Part shown: piece after piece, positions 50,301-56,300 of the stretch
Layout: every line of letters begins with the position of its first letter
How positions within the stretch are numbered: the stretch's first letter is position 1
Assembly: GCF_032854445.1 (NCBI RefSeq)
Contig: NC_088299.1
Location: 473,001-537,000 of the forward strand
Origin: Liolophura sinensis
Taxonomy: Eukaryota > Mollusca > Polyplacophora > Chitonida > Chitonidae
DNA length: 64,000 bases
Reading direction: 5' to 3'
Translations under genes and position numbers: made by a program
Notes under the pieces: generated by a model
Seen by the model: only the letters and a program-made list of their open reading frames with translations
Databases searched by the model: none
Told to the model about the DNA's origin: nothing

Positions 50301-53300
50301 GTTTTGTGGCCATGTGCAGACAACAATCTCTAATAAATCTGTCAGAAGCCAAAGGCACCTGACACATATATGCATGCTGCAGACCGCATTAGACCTTACA
50401 CTCTCAACCCTGTCTACAGGTACATGTACATGCAATACACGAATTTCAACATCAACTTTTCTATTGCTGAAAGTCAAAAAAAGTCCTTCTGTACCACGTA
50501 ACCTGTCAAAAATGTTAGGCAACTACTTTTCATTACATTTACTATAAATATACAAACAGGCATCTTCAAAAAAGTTCACAAAAATGTTTTTGAGAGGAGA
50601 CAAACAATAAAGAAAACTGAGAAAAATGTTTTTTGAGATTAAGAGTTAAGTTCCTGGAGAAAAGAGGAGTGATTTATGCCTTCGGAACATGACCACATTG
50701 GTGATTAGTAAATTAATGTCAGCAAAATTTGCAGAACACTTTCGAGAAGTCACATGATACAGTTGCGACATAAGTTCAAAACACCCTCATTTATACATAC
50801 GTGTAGCTTCACATTTAACAGACAACATTTGAAGTAGTGTATACCCTTAGACATTACTGTGACATAATTTGTGTAGCTTCACATGTAACAGACAACATTT
50901 GAAGTACTGTATACCCTTAGACATTACTGTGACATAATTTGTGTAGCTTCACATGTAACAGACAACATTTGAAGTACTGTATACCCTTAGACATTACTGT
51001 GACATAATTTGTGTAGTGTCACATGTAACAGACAACATTTGAAGTACTGTATACCCTTAGACATTACTGTGACATAATTTGTGTAGCTTCACATGTAACA
51101 GACAACATTTGAAGTACTGTATACCCTTAGACATTACTGTGACATAATTTGTGTAGCTTCACATGTAACAGACAACATTTGAAGTACTGTATACCCTTAG
51201 ACATTACTGTGACATAATTTGTGTAGTGTCACATGTAACAGACAACATTTGAAGTACTGTATACCCTTAGACATTACTGTGACATAATTTGTGTAGCTTC
51301 ACATGTAACAGACAACATTTGAAGTACTGTATACCCTTAGACATTACTGTGACATAATTTGTGTAGCTTCACATGTAACAGACAACATTTGAAGTACTGT
51401 ATACCCTTACTGTGACATCATTTACTAGCAACAAATTACATTAAAGTTACATGTATGTCCCCTTGTTATACATCTTAGACAGTACCTGCACAAGGCTGAC
51501 CTGTAAGATCTATTTACTAGACTGAATATTGTTGTAAAAAACTATGTGAATTGGATCTCACCAAACTGGGAGGTCTGCATGATCGCAAATCAGGATGTCA
51601 CAGTCAATACACTTGTCCCACTTATAAAACAGCTAAAGGTAATTTGCGGCGTAAGAGTTTACTCACAACCGCACAAAGACGGTGTCTATAAAGAAACAGA
51701 CAGACATAATCTGTACAGTAATGTGAAACTGATGCACACTGTCTTTGTTGCAGACACACAAGTAAAGGTATAGAGGGAGTCAGTGGCACAAAATATCTTA
51801 CACAGATCAACAGCTTAAAATATGGGATAAGGCTAACAGTGCCATATGTTGAGTCACATGAAATTTACCTGATCTTTGCTAACATCATCACTTTGTAACA
51901 GCTGTAAGCTACATGTATTTATTTATTTATTTGATTGGGGTTTTACACTGTACTCAAGAATATTTCACTTGTAAGACGGCGGCCAGCATTATGGTGGGAG
52001 GAAACTTGGCAGAGCCTGGCAGAATATCCAAGACCATGCGCAGGTTGCTGGAAGACCTTCCCACATATGACCTTAAGCTACATGTAGAATGAAGGTAGGG
52101 CCTCAGTGCAGATGTGCATCAGGGAACAGCCGTGCATATGTATAACATGTACCAGTTTGTCACATTCAACATACCTGTACAACTTTCTAATCATTTCCTT
52201 TATACAACAGCATGACAAAATGTATTAAAACATATTATTGAAAAAATGTACATGTACTTGTAAAACAGAGTGTTCAAACATCAGGTGCATGTACACTTCA
52301 ACAGAACTGTATTCTTGAGTATGGTATTAGGCTTATATTAATCTTGATCCCTTGTTTTCCACCACAGTCTGCATTGGAACTCATTATTTCATTTTTTGGC
52401 AGGATTGAATAATTTTGAAAATTATTCAGCTGCTTGGTTTAATTTTCCAAAAAAAAAAAAGGAACGGAAGGGATACAAGGAATTAAGTGTCATTAGCCTT
52501 AAGCAATAATCTAATAAATGATAAACAAAACAAATCAAATCAGGAACAATAAGCAAAGAATAGACAGTTCAAATCACTGATTGGTTGCATGATAACCCAA
52601 ACACAGGCAGTGATTTGTGTGTCAGTGTGGGATACATGTAGGCCTACATGTACATATATCTTATTATAACAAGATGCTGTTACATTTTACATGTACAACA
52701 AATATGCCTGCCCAAGCTGGGCATACATACAGGTATGTCTGCATAAGCGGTGTACAGTTTGTGAATTCTAGGCAGGCAGGAGTTGGCACACTTCCTGATG
52801 TACACGTGATACCTCTGTACCAAATCTATTACGACAAAAAACTTGCACAGAGCTGGTGAGAGTTATTAATTCCTCTGGCTGACATGCTTGAGATTGCCCC
52901 CTATTGAGAAGCAGTGATAGGCCCAGTTGCACATAGCCCTACCCTACCTTCTTGATCTGCTCCTCAGGGAAAGTGAAAAAAAAATCATGCTTATATAAAG
53001 CCCAGACAAATGTACTTGAGGTATACAGCTGCAAAACTACAGTTCACTTTCAAAAGTACATGTAACATACAAACACACATTTAAGTCAGAACTAGCAAAT
53101 ATATATGCGGAGGATTTATTAGAAGGAAGCTACCAGCAGCCTTCTACTTTTGTAAAAAAAAAAAAAAAAATTAGCCAGGTGACTGACTATTTTGACTAAT
53201 TCTTATTTTACTTTTCTATAATTTTCTGTTAGATAGCTGGCTACTTTTCCATGATAGCGCAGATTATACTCCAAAAGATAATGAGAAGCACTAAAAACAT

Positions 53301-56300
53301 GAAACATATAGCATAATTTCTCAATAAATCCATGCATTAAATACACATGTATATTAAATGTATTATTATATAATCCAGACCTAATATACAAATGTACATG
53401 ACTACTACAGTATATTAAGAAATCTAGACAGACCAGTAGTAGGCCAACCTCCAGTACACGTACGTAGATGCCACACAGGTTTGGATTAAATCCAGGTCTC
53501 TTGCTTAGTAAGCACGTACATGTATGTCAATCCATTATAAAAGGAGAAAACATCTGTTCAGGTTTATTAACCCTACATGTACATGTATTATGTGTACACA
53601 TGCATGTACATCTTACATGTACTTGTACTTATAATGCAACAACAACAGTTATAACATACATGTATGTATGCAAGAGATAAACAAACATGTAAACAGTGTG
53701 TATATTAATAGGTTTCCCTATGGACTTAAGCAATGGTGTCAGCTCAGGTCTCTGGCATAATTTGTCCTTGTGGAGCACACAGCAAAGATGACACAATAAA
53801 TCAAGCACCACTAAAGCTACTGAAACATGTTGAAACGTTTTGTAACAATAAAAGAAATGTTTCGTAACAATACAAGATTTGATGCAACAATCACCCAAGA
53901 CCTGAATTCCCCAAAAGTGCCATCATACCAGATAAAATGAAATGCAGGATCACAGTATTACAGATTTAGCCACGGGAGTACCTGCATTGTCTTTTCAGAT
54001 TAAATTAACACAGGAGAGACATGCACAGGAGGAGACAAGGTGTTAATGAGACAGACTGTCTGCTTTCAACGTCTGGCTAAATCTACATTCTAGATGAGCT
54101 AGTTTTTCCGTTCAATTTCTGGTTCCATTCTGGATTTCAAATCCCAGCTGAAGTCCAAATTATCATTCACACATACATGAATAAAGTATCCATGTATACA
54201 TAAGATCAAAAAATTAAAAATAATCAGAAATTTTCAGTCAAGCATACAAATCCACATATAATTTGATAATGCCATATTAATTCTCAAACCATATTGGCAT
54301 GTATACAGTGCAAGTACTAATTCACTTTAAATAAGACCATGGGAATTTTATTTATTTATTTATTTGATTGATATTTTATGCCGTACTCGATAACATTTAC
54401 TTATATGATGGCAGTCAGCATTAGGGCGGGAGGAAACCGGGCAGAGCCCAGGTGCAACCCATGACCACCATGGGAAGTTATTTACAGACAGCCTGCCTAA
54501 TGGGATACACCTAGTAGGGGACATGCTGGACAGGAAAACCAGTCAGCTAGAGCATTTGCTACACACCCCTTATTACATAAAAGATCAGCGGCTGTTCTGG
54601 TGGCAAATGCAAAGAGCTGGGCAATAGCTTCAGGACAAACAAGACATCAATAGAGTAGAGTGGAATGTTGTCTGGCCTGGCAATGTCATAACACACTTCC
54701 CTAGTCTGCCATCCAGTCAACAGTCTACCAGCCTGAAAATCTAATAAGTTAAGACATGCAACAAAAACAGGCAAAACAGGAAGAAAATGTGTCTCAAATA
54801 TATGCAAATAAATAACCCTGGGGAAATGCACAGATAGACATGAGGTTCTAAACAGGTGGGTAAAGCTACAGTACAAGTATAGATATGCTTTGATTATATG
54901 CACAAGGATTATGTATACAAGTACTCATGCTTGTGCTTCAGTGATAGGCAATTTACAGACCATGTGTATGTCACTGCCATCAAGTTGACCTAATCTTACA
55001 TGTAGAAAAACAATAAATCGCCATCTGAAAAGCAGAGGAGAATAATGGTTTCAAGAAACTTTGGTTTATTTTCTTACTGTTGTTTTATTTAATAATCTTG
55101 GGGCAGTTTGTTCAAAAGTGTATTAAAAGTTAAGTTAGGTTTAAATCTTTATACTAGTCTCAATCTAACACAAAACTGATGGCACATTTGTCCAAACTAA
55201 AGTTAATGTCAGGCTTAAATGCTAATACTAATACAATTTTGAACAACTGGGTCCAGGTTTATAGAGAGCTTGCAAAATCACAGTAAAGAGTTTTCTGATA
55301 ACAGACCTCTACACATAGAGGTGCAAGCAGCAACTTTATAACCTAAAGTTTTGCTATAAAAAATGCATTTAAGTGGCAAATCAACTGTCATATCTACCTC
55401 TAATATTAATAGAACTCTCATAATTAGGCAAAATGAGAAACTCTCGGTCTTGGATACAATTTTAGGCCATCTATCATAGCATATATTGTACTATTAGTAA
55501 TTACCCATAACTTTGGCTGGTCAATGGCACAAAAGGTTGCATTTGTAAACAATACTACATTACTACCATCACTTAAAACACTTCAACAACATTGTATGTG
55601 CCCAAATTATTTAACCATCATATTACATGCAGCTGTTAGCAAGTATTCCTGAAATTGCAGATACAAAAGTGAATATAAAGTACAACTGATATGCAGGAGC
55701 AGGGGTTGAATTAGAAAAAAGCTTTGTGAGTCCCTGCATATTCGTCTAGTGCACCAAGATTTATAAATGGCTGCACACGTAAACTTGAAATGTGCTTACA
55801 TGTTGCCAGTGTATTCTTGCCTGTGCTGCCAGTTGTCTGGGGGGGGGGGGGGGGGGGGCTGCGTGGTTCTTCCCACCAGATTATACTGCCTCCTCAATTG
55901 TCAAACACAGCAATTGCAGCCACCTGCCAACCACTCAAACCCTTTCCTGATACACATACTTGTATGCACAGCTGAAAACTTTTCGCTCAGAAATAGACTC
56001 CTCATACATAAGTATAAATGTGTGTGATAATAAGGTAAACAGGCAAATGAAAAAAAAAGGGCAAATTTTTTTTTTAAGAGACTTTGATATTACCTAACTT
56101 CAAAGAAAGGTGTAAATCTGAAATATTTGCTTCTTGAGGTAGAGCCCATTATTAATCTACATATAAACACAACATGTGAACGAAACTGTCAAAAAAACCA
56201 AAAAAAAACCCCAAAATGAGGTCGGCCAATAAATCATGTGTCTGGATGAAACTCGAACACAATCATTTAATAAAGGCAATAAAGCTTGAGGCATAGGAGT

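Noticed and set aside
50796-51413. CRISPR-like regular array
   Set aside because: Units are directly adjacent and the whole 70 bp is repeated; there are no unique spacers, and the genome is eukaryotic.
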